A DNA stretch of 26,127 nt from Moraxellaceae bacterium (GTDB lineage Bacteria; Pseudomonadota; Gammaproteobacteria; Pseudomonadales; Moraxellaceae), in NCBI GenBank assembly GCA_030684415.1, contig JAUXNL010000007.1:1-26127 (forward strand), given 5' to 3'. Under the pieces are notes generated by a model. That model was not told the DNA's origin. It did no database searches and saw only the letters and a program-made list of their open reading frames with translations. Made by a program: the position numbers and the translations under genes. Of this stretch, positions 1-7,364 are shown piece by piece. Within the stretch, counting starts at the first letter, position 1; every line of letters begins with the position of its first letter.

Positions 1-1
1 G

Positions 2-91
2 CCTGCAGCTCCGCCGCCCCCTGATTTGCGCCACAGAGCCGCTGAAAAACTCAACGCCGCCCGGGCCACGTCTTTCGACAGGGCCCTCTGA
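2..91 (+). CDS. possible 3' end of an upstream gene (partial)
   Basis: The second reading frame is open from the window edge to a TGA at 89-91 and would encode a 29-residue tail with the stretch DLRHRAAEKLNAARATSFDR. Third codon positions are mostly G or C, as in the real genes here, and the peptide looks like an amphipathic helix. The stretch is too short to assign to a family, and the frame could be open by chance. I include it only as a possible partial gene. Confidence 0.25.
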   Translation, partial: PAAPPPPDLRHRAAEKLNAARATSFDRAL

Positions 92-666
92 ACTTGCCCC
101 ACAGTGATTTCCCTTGGCTATAGAAGCGCTCAGAGCAACCGGCGTTATTCAGGCACCGTCTGGCCACGCCGATTCAACCCCTACCTTCCAGCACATCAGG
201 AAACCGTTTTCAAAGCCCCGAACCGCAATCGCCAATCCTGCACCTCTACCGTGCGGCCCCCTCTCACCGACAGCACTCGACGACTCCGTGTCAAAAAAGC
301 CGTTCAAAATTCTGCTAACAGGCCACGATTGACCTATGGCCGTGGTTAACAGCAGACCCTCGGCTGTGTTATTCATGCCGAAGCGACACAAAAAGACAAC
401 ACGGCTCGTGATGCAGCACCAGAGAGAAGGCAGGAAAGCCTTCCCTCGGCAAGAGATGCAAATGGCCGACAAGGAAACCTAGGGATGGGACTGCTGCAAC
501 GGCTTCGGCCCTCAATACGCCACTCTCTCGTGCAGGCATGCACGGCTTTGCGCCCACTGTTTTACGGCATCACGCCGGCGCACTCTCCTGCAACATCGTG
601 CAGGGCACAGACACAGCGCGAACTCAGCCGTGCAGAGACACTCTCCATCACGCATGGAGCAGACTC
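92..666. other. leader region without a convincing gene
   Basis: No frame here shows a recognisable domain or a good ribosome binding site with a credible product. Short open frames exist on both strands, but their translations are Arg/Pro/Ser-rich and look like chance. The one structured element is an imperfect hairpin at 311-356: TCTGCT pairs with AGCAGA on the outside and CCACG with CGTGG on the inside, without a T-run. It could belong to the 3' end of the upstream transcript or to the leader of the response regulator gene. Confidence 0.4.
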
Positions 667-1290
667 ATGCTGAGTGATGTGTGCGACCTGCCCACTATTT
701 TCCTGATCGAAAATGATGCCCATGTGCGTCAGTCCATCAGGATCCTGATGTCGCCCCACGGCCTGCCCGTAGAAACGTTTGCGAATGCCGAGGAATTTCT
801 GCGCAGGTGGCAGCCGGAGTGGATGGGCATTCTGGTCCTTGATGTTCGTCTGCCGGGCATGTCCGGCCTTGATCTGCAAGAGCTACTGCTGGCGCAGGGA
901 GCCAAACTACCCATGCTTTTTATCACCCGTCATGGCGATGTCAGCGCCTGCCGGCAAGCCCTGCGCAACGGCGCACTGGATTTCCTGACAACGCCAGTGG
1001 ATGAGCAGGCGCTGATCAACGGCATCTGGCGCGGCATCGTGCAAAATATCGAGTTCCGGCGCCAAGCCGGTGAGCCCGGCGACACACGCCAGCGCATCGA
1101 GGCCTTGTCGGAGCGGGAAAAGAAAGTGCTGGAACTGATGCTCAACGGCCTGCCAAATAAACTGATCGCGCGCGAGCTGAATCTGTCGACACGCACGATC
1201 GAGTCCCATCGGGCCCGCGTCTTCAGCAAGTTGCAAACAGACTCTCTGGCTGCGCTGGTACGGCTAGTGGTCAAAGCCGAGCACGCCTGA
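667..1290 (+). CDS. FixJ/NarL-like response regulator, receiver plus LuxR-type HTH
   Basis: This 207-residue protein has an N-terminal receiver domain (about residues 10-125) and a C-terminal LuxR/GerE helix-turn-helix (about 140-205, with LSEREKKVLELMLNG and LSTRTIESHRARVFSKL). FixJ-type regulators activate transcription after phosphorylation by a partner kinase. The phospho-acceptor Asp is present in VLDVRLPGMSG. However, the acidic pair near the N terminus reads IEND where FixJ has VDDE, and the usual Lys of the KPF/KPV motif is Thr (TTPVDEQ). Phosphorylation chemistry may therefore be weak or altered. The start at 667 is chosen because GGAG at 656-659 lies 7 bases upstream; an in-frame ATG at 538 would add residues that match no receiver. 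No partner kinase lies next to it, so its target genes are unknown. Confidence 0.85.
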   Translation: MLSDVCDLPTIFLIENDAHVRQSIRILMSPHGLPVETFANAEEFLRRWQPEWMGILVLDVRLPGMSGLDLQELLLAQGAKLPMLFITRHGDVSACRQALRNGALDFLTTPVDEQALINGIWRGIVQNIEFRRQAGEPGDTRQRIEALSEREKKVLELMLNGLPNKLIARELNLSTRTIESHRARVFSKLQTDSLAALVRLVVKAEHA

Positions 1291-1346
1291 AGCCTGCAAC
1301 AACGCCAACCCGTCAGCCGCGCCGCACGAGCTGACAAAGAAGCCGC

Positions 1347-2213
1347 CTAGCGGACAACGACCAGGCCAATACGTATCTGTGATGGTTGCTTGACGTTGTA
1401 ATCGAGAATGCTTTCACCATGGCCGTTGAAATACTGCACATGGAAGAAGCCGTTCACATTGCTCAGCAGACCGCGAAACGGGTACGTCGCATCAACCTGG
1501 ATACTGCCTTTTGTGCCCTGCATCCCCTTGCGCAACGTTGTCAGATACTCCCAGCTTTCGGCGTGGCGCAACTTTATCTGCAAATCCATATAACCGCGGT
1601 AATCGGCAATATCTTCGTTCTCGGATTTTTCGAGATAGGTATAAACCTTGGGGGCGATGCTCCAGATGTAACCACGCTTGCGTGTGGCCGGCAGGGTGAA
1701 CGTCGGGCGAATGAAGGCAATATTGATGCTGCGTGAGTCCGGTAAATCCTTGCCATTCGACTCATGCTCGATACCGGCGCGCACCCCGAGCAGTCCACTG
1801 AACGCAGGAAAGCGCGTCACTTTCGGGTTTTCATAAAACAGCGTCGGCCGGTAGCTGGAGTCACGAAAGGGCTTGGACTCGCTCTGCAAATCCCAGATGG
1901 ACGTCTGGGTATAGCCAAAATAAAGCTGCTCCCACCAATGCAGGCGATTGTCCTCGTCAGGATTTATCACCCGGTATTTCAGGCTGAACTGGAATTTGGC
2001 ATTGTAAGGGCCTTCGCCTCCCGGATTCATGCCGCCCGAGAAATACACGGGCTCATGCGCGCTGATACCGAGATCCGCCTGCGAACCGGATGCCGCCACC
2101 AGTTGCTTTTCCACCACCGAAGGCAGGGTTGCCGCGGGAGGACTCGCCGGCTCAGACGCCTGTATTGGCGTCAGGAAAAACAGGATTGCCGCCCCCGCTA
2201 TTAACGTCTTCAT
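1347..2213 (-). CDS. pldA: outer-membrane phospholipase A (OMPLA)
   Basis: A 288-residue precursor with a signal peptide (about residues 1-19, ending IQAS) is followed by a beta-barrel enzyme. OMPLA hydrolyses phospholipids that reach the outer leaflet of the outer membrane, and is active as a calcium-dependent dimer. The family motifs are clear: YTQTSIWDLQSESKPFRDSS, then GIEHESNGKDLPDSRSIN with the catalytic His150, Ser152 and Asn164 at the same spacing as His142/Ser144/Asn156 of the E. coli enzyme, and YFNGHGESILDYN near the C terminus. The start at 2213 has a strong AAGGAG 6-11 bases upstream; a longer frame to 2264 lacks this. The gene converges on the response regulator with a 56-base gap. 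The lipoprotein gene lies 62 bases upstream on the same strand, so co-transcription is possible. Confidence 0.93.
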   Translation of the reverse strand: MKTLIAGAAILFFLTPIQASEPASPPAATLPSVVEKQLVAASGSQADLGISAHEPVYFSGGMNPGGEGPYNAKFQFSLKYRVINPDEDNRLHWWEQLYFGYTQTSIWDLQSESKPFRDSSYRPTLFYENPKVTRFPAFSGLLGVRAGIEHESNGKDLPDSRSINIAFIRPTFTLPATRKRGYIWSIAPKVYTYLEKSENEDIADYRGYMDLQIKLRHAESWEYLTTLRKGMQGTKGSIQVDATYPFRGLLSNVNGFFHVQYFNGHGESILDYNVKQPSQIRIGLVVVR

Positions 2214-2275
2214 CGGTGGCTCCTTGGCATGACGGGCCAATACGTTTGCCCGGGGACTCCGCACTCGTAAGGCGG

Positions 2276-2836
2276 TCAGGGTGTGCTCGGTGACTCTGCC
2301 TGCTGTGCCCGCAGCAAGGCTTCTTGCGCCGCCTCTGCTCGGCCTTGCTGGCGGCGCGCCTCGGCAATCAGGCGCCAGAGCATGGCTTGTGCGGCCGGCG
2401 CTGATGCAAATGACAATCCCTTGCGCGCGAAATTCTCGGCGTCAACAGGCAGCTTTTGCAGCAGGCGCAAATCAGCCAAGCGCTGGTACACGAGTGGCGA
2501 CTGCGGCGCGAGCCGCTGCGCCCGTTCGAGATGGCTTGAGGCCGCCTGCAGATTTCCTGCCATGCGTGCCTGCTCTGCCGCCGTCAGCAGCCCTTGTACG
2601 GCGGGAACACTGCTGCCATCCGCCAAGACTGGGCGGGCCGGCTGACTGGGCAGCGGCCGTGTGACAACTGGAGCGACCGGCACCGGCGCGACCACCGCAC
2701 CCGGGGCCGTGGGGGCCGTGGGGGGCGCGGGTGGCACGGGCGACGCGGCCACCACTGGGCCACGCGAAGGAGGAGCTGCCGTTGTGCACGCGCCCACGGC
2801 TGCCGCCATCACTACCACTGCCACCATCCGCCGCAT
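2276..2836 (-). CDS. TPR-like lipoprotein
   Basis: This 186-residue protein has a lipoprotein signal: a hydrophobic stretch (VAVVVMAAAVG) followed by Cys17 in the lipobox-like VGAC. A Pro/Ala/Val-rich linker (about 20-75) leads to helical repeats at about 80-180 (GLLTAAEQARMAGNLQAASS, then LAPQSPLVYQRLADLRL) that resemble TPR units. It is predicted to be membrane-anchored and periplasmic, probably as a protein-binding scaffold; no enzyme is indicated. It lies downstream of mrcB on the same strand, separated by 287 bases with nothing recognisable, so a link to cell-wall synthesis is only a suggestion from context. The ATG at 2836 is preceded by a GGGGCAGG sequence. Confidence 0.75.
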   Translation of the reverse strand: MRRMVAVVVMAAAVGACTTAAPPSRGPVVAASPVPPAPPTAPTAPGAVVAPVPVAPVVTRPLPSQPARPVLADGSSVPAVQGLLTAAEQARMAGNLQAASSHLERAQRLAPQSPLVYQRLADLRLLQKLPVDAENFARKGLSFASAPAAQAMLWRLIAEARRQQGRAEAAQEALLRAQQAESPSTP

Positions 2837-3123
2837 GCCTGCCCCGCCTCACCGACACTGTGCGACGCCGGCAAATGCCGTCGCCGTCCCCCAAAAACCA
2901 GTCCTCTGACCATCGCTGAATGACCGATCCAGATCAGCACGCCCACATCTGCCACAGCAAGCACGGAGGGCAAGCGCGCGCCACCGCTTTACCCCAGCCA
3001 TTGTCGTGGCGACGCATCATGCCTTCGCCGCCCTCTTCTCGCCAGTTGCACACAGCGCAATCCGTCGAACCCGATAAATCGGCCCGCCCCGGAAAAAGTG
3101 ATGACCACTGCCGACCGTGCAGA

Positions 3124-5445
3124 TCAGAACCAGCTCATGACCCGATTGAGCATGCGATCAAACACAGCAGGCTCGCCCCCCACGCAGGGCACCGCCTCTT
3201 GAGGCAGGGTGTCGGTGCGGAACGGAAAATAAACCGCATCAGGACAGTGTTCGGCTGAGAGCAGTCCCGTCGCACGATCCGCCCACTGCCACTGCACATT
3301 CTCAGGTGCCGGCATGGGGGCAGACACTGGCTGCAAGCGCGTCATGAAATCGGTCCACACCGGCAATGCACCACTACCGCCTGACAAGCCGGTGGGACGA
3401 TTGTCGTCATGCCCTAGCCAGACCACGGCAAGATAGTTGCCGGCGTACCCGGCAAACCAGGCATCGCGCAAATCATTGGTGGTGCCGGTCTTGCCCGCCA
3501 TCAGCAGCCCGGGCAAGCGCACAGCAGCAGAGGCTCCCGTGCCCTCGCGCATGGTGGCCTGCAAGGCATGATTCAGCAGGTAGATTGGCGCTGCGTCAAA
3601 GAACTGCTGCACCTCAAGACCATAACGACGCAGGGGCTTGCCTTGGCTGTCCAGCACTTCACGAATGCTGCGCGGCGGCGCACGGAATCCGCCGGCGGCA
3701 AACGTCTGGTAGAGCGCAAGCACATCCACCGGTTTCATGTTTACCGCCCCCAGCATCAGCGACGGATAATTCGCCAATGGCTGCTTCACGCCCAAGCGCT
3801 GCAAGGTCGAAATGACGGAAGGAACACCAACCGTCATGCCCAGGCGAATGGTGGCCTGATTATAGGAATGGGCCAGTGCGCTGTAGAGCGGCACCACACC
3901 ATGATCCTGCATGTCGTAATTCTTGGGCTCCCAGGTCTTGCCACCCTGACTCAGCAACTGCACCGGGCTGTCATCGAGCGGCGAAACGAGGGTGTACAAC
4001 CCTGAGTCCAGCGCGGTGAGATAGACCGCCGGCTTGATCAGCGAACCGACTTGCCTGTCGGCATCGAGCGCGCGATTGTAGCCAGTAAACGTGCCGGCTC
4101 CGCCCACCAACGCCAGCAGCTCGCCATTTTCCGGATGAGACACGAGCATGGCGCCTTGCAGGCCCTCCATTTTTTTGCCGTAGGTTTTGGCATGACGGGT
4201 CAGCGTGCCGGTGAACGCGGCATCGGCGGCATTTTGTACCCGAGGGTCCAGCGTCGTGAAAATGCGCAGCCCTTCCGAGCCCAGATCTTCTTCTTTGTAT
4301 TCGCTGCGCAACTGACGCCGCACCATGTCTAGGAATGCCGGATACACCGCCGTGGCAGCGGTCGGCTTTGCCATGACATCGAGCGGCTTTGCTTTTGCGG
4401 CATCGCGCTCTGCTGCGCTGATTTTGTTTTCTACAAACAGATTGTCGAGCACCAAATCGCGACGTGCTTTTGCGCGCTCCGGATTCCGCCTCGGATTATA
4501 GAGCGACGGTCCCTGCACCATGCCGACCAGCAAGGCCGACTGATGCAATTGCAACTCCGAAACCGGCTGGCCGAAATAGAACTGCGCGCCAAGACCAAAA
4601 CCGTTCACCGACTGCTGGCCGCTCTGTCCCAGATTCACTTCATTGAGATAGGTTTCCAGAATGTCGTCCTTGCTATAGCGGCGCTCCAGCAACAGGGCCA
4701 TGGCCACTTCATTCAGCTTGCGCGACAGCGTGCGTTCATCGGTGAGGTAGAAATTTTTCACCAACTGCTGCGTGAGGGTGCTGCCGCCCTGACGCAGCCC
4801 ACCGGCAGTCATGTTGACCCACATCGCACGCAGGATGCCGCGCACTGAAATACCGTAGTGGCGATAAAAGGCGCGATCTTCTGTTGCCAGCAGCGCGTCA
4901 ATCAGATGCGGCGGCGCCTCCTTGAGCTGCATCAGCACGCGGTCTTCCTGATGCCTGGGGTAGATGGCCCCGATTGCCATCGGCTCCAGCCGCACCAGAC
5001 CACGTTCATTCGGTAAGGTACTGGCTACATCTGCCAGCAATTTTCCGTCAAAGCGCAGCCGCAGCACCTGCGACTTTTCCACACCATCGCTGAACACAAA
5101 GCCGCGACTGTGCACATACATCTCGTTGCCTTTTTGCTGCCAACTGCCCGGCGATGACACGGCCTGCTGCCGGTAACCGAGCAACCCCAACTCTTCTTGC
5201 AGGGCGTGCGGCGACAAGGGCGCGCCGGCATACAACTCCAGTGGTCGCGCATACACCCGCGCCGGGATGGCCCAGCGCTTGCCCTCGAACTTCGCTTTCA
5301 CCACGCCATCAAGGCGCATCACCCAAAAACCGAGCGCCATCACGCCCACCAGCACCAGTACCAGCAAGATGAGCAATATCGTGAGAATGAAGCCGCGTTC
5401 GCGTGGCGCGTTGGCGAGCCGTGTCAGAGCAGGAGAAATCAGCAT
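3124..5445 (-). CDS. mrcB: penicillin-binding protein 1B (bifunctional glycosyltransferase/transpeptidase)
   Basis: This 773-residue class A PBP polymerises and cross-links peptidoglycan at the inner membrane. In order: one N-terminal membrane segment (about residues 19-43), a UB2H-like domain (about 50-135), the GT51 glycosyltransferase with catalytic Glu189 in ATEDRAFYRHYG and the motif RQGGSTLTQQLVKN, and the transpeptidase with Ser468 in GSLIK, SYN at 527-529 and KTGT at 652-655. Two Cys residues lie in the C-terminal extension. The frame is open further upstream to 5592, but those 49 residues look non-coding and would overlap the divergent kinase start. Beginning at 5445 gives a length close to Pseudomonas PBP1B (about 774). 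The ribosome binding site is weak. The UB2H domain suggests regulation by an LpoB/LpoP-type lipoprotein; whether the downstream lipoprotein plays this part is open. Confidence 0.95.
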   Translation of the reverse strand: MLISPALTRLANAPRERGFILTILLILLVLVLVGVMALGFWVMRLDGVVKAKFEGKRWAIPARVYARPLELYAGAPLSPHALQEELGLLGYRQQAVSSPGSWQQKGNEMYVHSRGFVFSDGVEKSQVLRLRFDGKLLADVASTLPNERGLVRLEPMAIGAIYPRHQEDRVLMQLKEAPPHLIDALLATEDRAFYRHYGISVRGILRAMWVNMTAGGLRQGGSTLTQQLVKNFYLTDERTLSRKLNEVAMALLLERRYSKDDILETYLNEVNLGQSGQQSVNGFGLGAQFYFGQPVSELQLHQSALLVGMVQGPSLYNPRRNPERAKARRDLVLDNLFVENKISAAERDAAKAKPLDVMAKPTAATAVYPAFLDMVRRQLRSEYKEEDLGSEGLRIFTTLDPRVQNAADAAFTGTLTRHAKTYGKKMEGLQGAMLVSHPENGELLALVGGAGTFTGYNRALDADRQVGSLIKPAVYLTALDSGLYTLVSPLDDSPVQLLSQGGKTWEPKNYDMQDHGVVPLYSALAHSYNQATIRLGMTVGVPSVISTLQRLGVKQPLANYPSLMLGAVNMKPVDVLALYQTFAAGGFRAPPRSIREVLDSQGKPLRRYGLEVQQFFDAAPIYLLNHALQATMREGTGASAAVRLPGLLMAGKTGTTNDLRDAWFAGYAGNYLAVVWLGHDDNRPTGLSGGSGALPVWTDFMTRLQPVSAPMPAPENVQWQWADRATGLLSAEHCPDAVYFPFRTDTLPQEAVPCVGGEPAVFDRMLNRVMSWF

Positions 5446-5590
5446 GCGCGTGGCAAGCCCGGTGATGGCAATGCCGGCGATTCTATCGGTCGGTGCTATT
5501 GGCGGCGAGTTGGGCCGGTCGCATAATCGCGCGGTTTTCGTAACCGGCCAACGCTGCCCGGCCGTCTCCTTTACTTCACAGGGTGCCCTC

Positions 5591-6595
5591 ATGTCGCGCT
5601 TTGATGTCTACGCCATTGGCAACGCGCTGGTGGATACCGAATACCGGGTGACCGACGAATTCCTGGCCCGCCGCGGCATTGCCAAGGGCCAGATGACGCT
5701 GGTCGAAGAAGACCACCAACAAGACCTGATCACGGCACTCGACAGCGAGTTCGGCATGGAAAAGCGGGCCAGCGGGGGCTCGGCGGCCAACACCATTCTT
5801 GCCGTCGCGGCCTTTGGTGGCCGCAGCTTCTACTCCTGCAAGGTCGCCAGCGACGGCACCGGCGACTTCTATGTGCACGACCTGCATGCCGCTGGCGTCT
5901 CCAGCAACCTCAAGCCTGAGCGTGATGCCGGCACCACCGGCACCTGCGTGGTCATGGTCACGCCCGATGCCGAGCGCACCATGCACACCTTTCTGGGGAT
6001 TACCGCCGATGTGTCGGTCGCCGAACTGGTCCCCGATGCACTGGCAAGCTCTGGCTGGCTTTATATCGAAGGCTATCTGGTGAGCTCGGACTCGGCCCGG
6101 GCCGCCGTAAAGGAAGCCCGCCGCCAGGCCCGGGCGGCCGGTGTACAAATCGCCATGACGTTTTCAGACCCCGCCATGGTGCGTTTCTTCAAGCCCGGCT
6201 TGGCCGAGATGCTGGATGACGGCGTCGACCTGCTGTTCTGCAACGAAGAAGAAGCCTGCCTCTGGAGTGGCGCCCTCAGCGCGGAAGCGGCCTTGACCAG
6301 TCTGCGCGCGATTGCCACCCAGATCGTGATAACCCGCGGCAAAGAAGGCGCCCTGATCTGGGACGGCCGCCAGGCCATCAGCGTTCCGGCCAGTCCGGCT
6401 ACGCCGGTGGACAGCAATGGCGCCGGGGACATGTTTGCCGGCGCCTATCTCTTCGGGCTGTCACGCGACTGGAGCGCCGAGCGCGCCGGCGTGTTCGCCA
6501 GCCGCGCCGCCGCCGCCGTGGTCGGCCAGTTCGGCCCACGCTTGTCGCTGGACGCCCATTCGGCCCTGCTGCGTGACTTCAACAGCCATGGCTGA
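5591..6595 (+). CDS. PfkB-family carbohydrate/nucleoside kinase (adenosine-kinase-like)
   Basis: This 334-residue ribokinase-fold enzyme transfers phosphate from ATP to a sugar or nucleoside hydroxyl. Visible motifs are the N-terminal YAIGNALVD, the substrate-binding SGGSAAN at 61-67, ITRGKEG near 248, and the C-terminal PfkB signature NGAGDMFAGAY, whose Asp280 is the expected catalytic base. Such proteins are usually annotated as adenosine kinase in gammaproteobacteria, but substrate cannot be read from sequence, and inosine/guanosine or sugar kinase remain possible. The start is set by AGGG 8-11 bases upstream and by the family N terminus; longer versions overlap divergent mrcB. Its stop overlaps the following TfoX-like gene by 8 bases, which suggests translational coupling. 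Confidence 0.88.
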   Translation: MSRFDVYAIGNALVDTEYRVTDEFLARRGIAKGQMTLVEEDHQQDLITALDSEFGMEKRASGGSAANTILAVAAFGGRSFYSCKVASDGTGDFYVHDLHAAGVSSNLKPERDAGTTGTCVVMVTPDAERTMHTFLGITADVSVAELVPDALASSGWLYIEGYLVSSDSARAAVKEARRQARAAGVQIAMTFSDPAMVRFFKPGLAEMLDDGVDLLFCNEEEACLWSGALSAEAALTSLRAIATQIVITRGKEGALIWDGRQAISVPASPATPVDSNGAGDMFAGAYLFGLSRDWSAERAGVFASRAAAAVVGQFGPRLSLDAHSALLRDFNSHG

Positions 6596-6905
6596 GCTTG
6601 CCGGCCTGACCACCCTCGGGCCGGCATCGGCCCAGAGGCTGGCCCGCATCGGCATTCACACCGAAGCCGACCTCCGGCGCGCGGGCAGCGTGGCAGCATT
6701 CGCTGACCTCCGGGCGCGGGGTGAGCGCGTCAGCCTCAATCTGCTATGGGCGATGGAAGGTGCGCTGCAACATACCGACTGGCGCGTCGTTGCCGCCTCC
6801 CGGCGAGACGAGCTGTTAGCCGCCCTGTCTGCACATGAGACGGCGCACGAGACGGCACATGAGACTGGTATCGGCCGTCCACATCCCTATAATCGCCGCC
6901 CCTGA
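6588..6905 (+). CDS. TfoX C-terminal domain protein
   Basis: This 105-residue protein matches the C-terminal domain of TfoX/Sxy: GPASAQRLARIGIHTEADLR, then a second helical part with RVSLNLLWAMEGAL. In full TfoX proteins this domain follows an N-terminal domain and the protein is linked to competence regulation; here only the C-terminal half exists, as in many stand-alone family members with unknown function. The helix-hairpin-like LGPASAQRLARIGI segment could bind nucleic acid or protein. The ATG overlaps the kinase gene by 8 bases. The C-terminal end carries three copies of a 12-base unit (6831-6865) giving AHETAHETAHET, which looks like a small local expansion. Confidence 0.8.
   Translation: MAELAGLTTLGPASAQRLARIGIHTEADLRRAGSVAAFADLRARGERVSLNLLWAMEGALQHTDWRVVAASRRDELLAALSAHETAHETAHETGIGRPHPYNRRP
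6831..6865 (+). repeat. 12-base tandem repeat inside the TfoX-like gene
   Basis: Three near-identical units, GCACATGAGACG, GCGCACGAGACG and GCACATGAGAC, stand head to tail. Each encodes Ala-His-Glu-Thr (the last unit lacks the final base). Length is a multiple of three, so copy number change would keep the frame. Confidence 0.8.
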
Positions 6906-6918
6906 AGCGAGGCTCGCC

Positions 6919-7242
6919 ATGATCCGCCTGTGTGCACTCGACGATATCCCCGAGAATGATGCTATCGGCATCCGCATCGCCGATGGCGAGATCATGTTGT
7001 TGCGTGATGATGGCGAGCTGCGGGCCTTCCGCAATGAGTGCCCGCACCTTGGCATCGAGCTGAATTTTCAGCCCGACGTGTTTCTCGACAGCGATCATGC
7101 CTACATCCAGTGTGCCAACCATGGCGCTCTGTTCCAGAAGCATGACGGGCTCTGCGTGTTCGGCCCCTGCCAGGGGCAATCGCTTGTCGCTGTCCCCGTA
7201 CAGCTCGTCGATGGTGCCGTGTGGCTGGTAACGTCTTCGTGA
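6919..7242 (+). CDS. Rieske-type [2Fe-2S] protein
   Basis: This 107-residue protein is a single Rieske domain. The cluster ligands are visible as Cys41-X-His43 (CPHLGIEL) and Cys65-X2-His68 (CANHGALF), followed by the usual GPCQGQSL segment. There is no signal or membrane segment, so it should be a soluble cytoplasmic electron carrier or a ferredoxin subunit such as those that serve oxygenases or nitrite reductase (NirD-like). No partner oxygenase is present in the window, so the role is unknown. The ATG at 6919 has GCGAGG 6 bases upstream; the gene starts 13 bases after the TfoX-like stop and is probably the third gene of that operon. Confidence 0.88.
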   Translation: MIRLCALDDIPENDAIGIRIADGEIMLLRDDGELRAFRNECPHLGIELNFQPDVFLDSDHAYIQCANHGALFQKHDGLCVFGPCQGQSLVAVPVQLVDGAVWLVTSS

Positions 7243-7293
7243 AAAATGGTCCGGCAATTCGTGAATGCTAAAAAGCCCTTGCACATCACGCGG

Positions 7294-7322
7294 TTGTCGG
7301 GTTCACGGGTTCTTGGTATAGA
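7294..7322 (+). promoter_or_regulatory. candidate sigma70 promoter of dksA
   Basis: TTGTCG (7294-7299) and TATAGA (7317-7322) are separated by 17 bases, each matching the consensus at four of six positions. Transcription would begin near 7329, about 36 bases before the dksA start. No other candidate in the 122-base gap after the Rieske gene is as good. This is a motif match only. Confidence 0.45.
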
Positions 7323-7364
7323 TGGCGTTTAACACGAATGCCCGCCGGGGCAAGGGATCAGGAA

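Noticed and set aside
149..472. Minus-strand frame of 107 codons in the leader region
   Set aside because: No family resemblance and unconvincing composition.
1312..1335. GTCAGC/GCTGAC hairpin between the response regulator and pldA
   Set aside because: Only 6 bp with a 12-base loop and no T-run on either strand; too weak to call a terminator.
5446..5592. Longer PBP1B with 49 extra N-terminal residues
   Set aside because: The added residues match no PBP1B N terminus and would overlap the divergent kinase start; length from 5445 agrees with the family.
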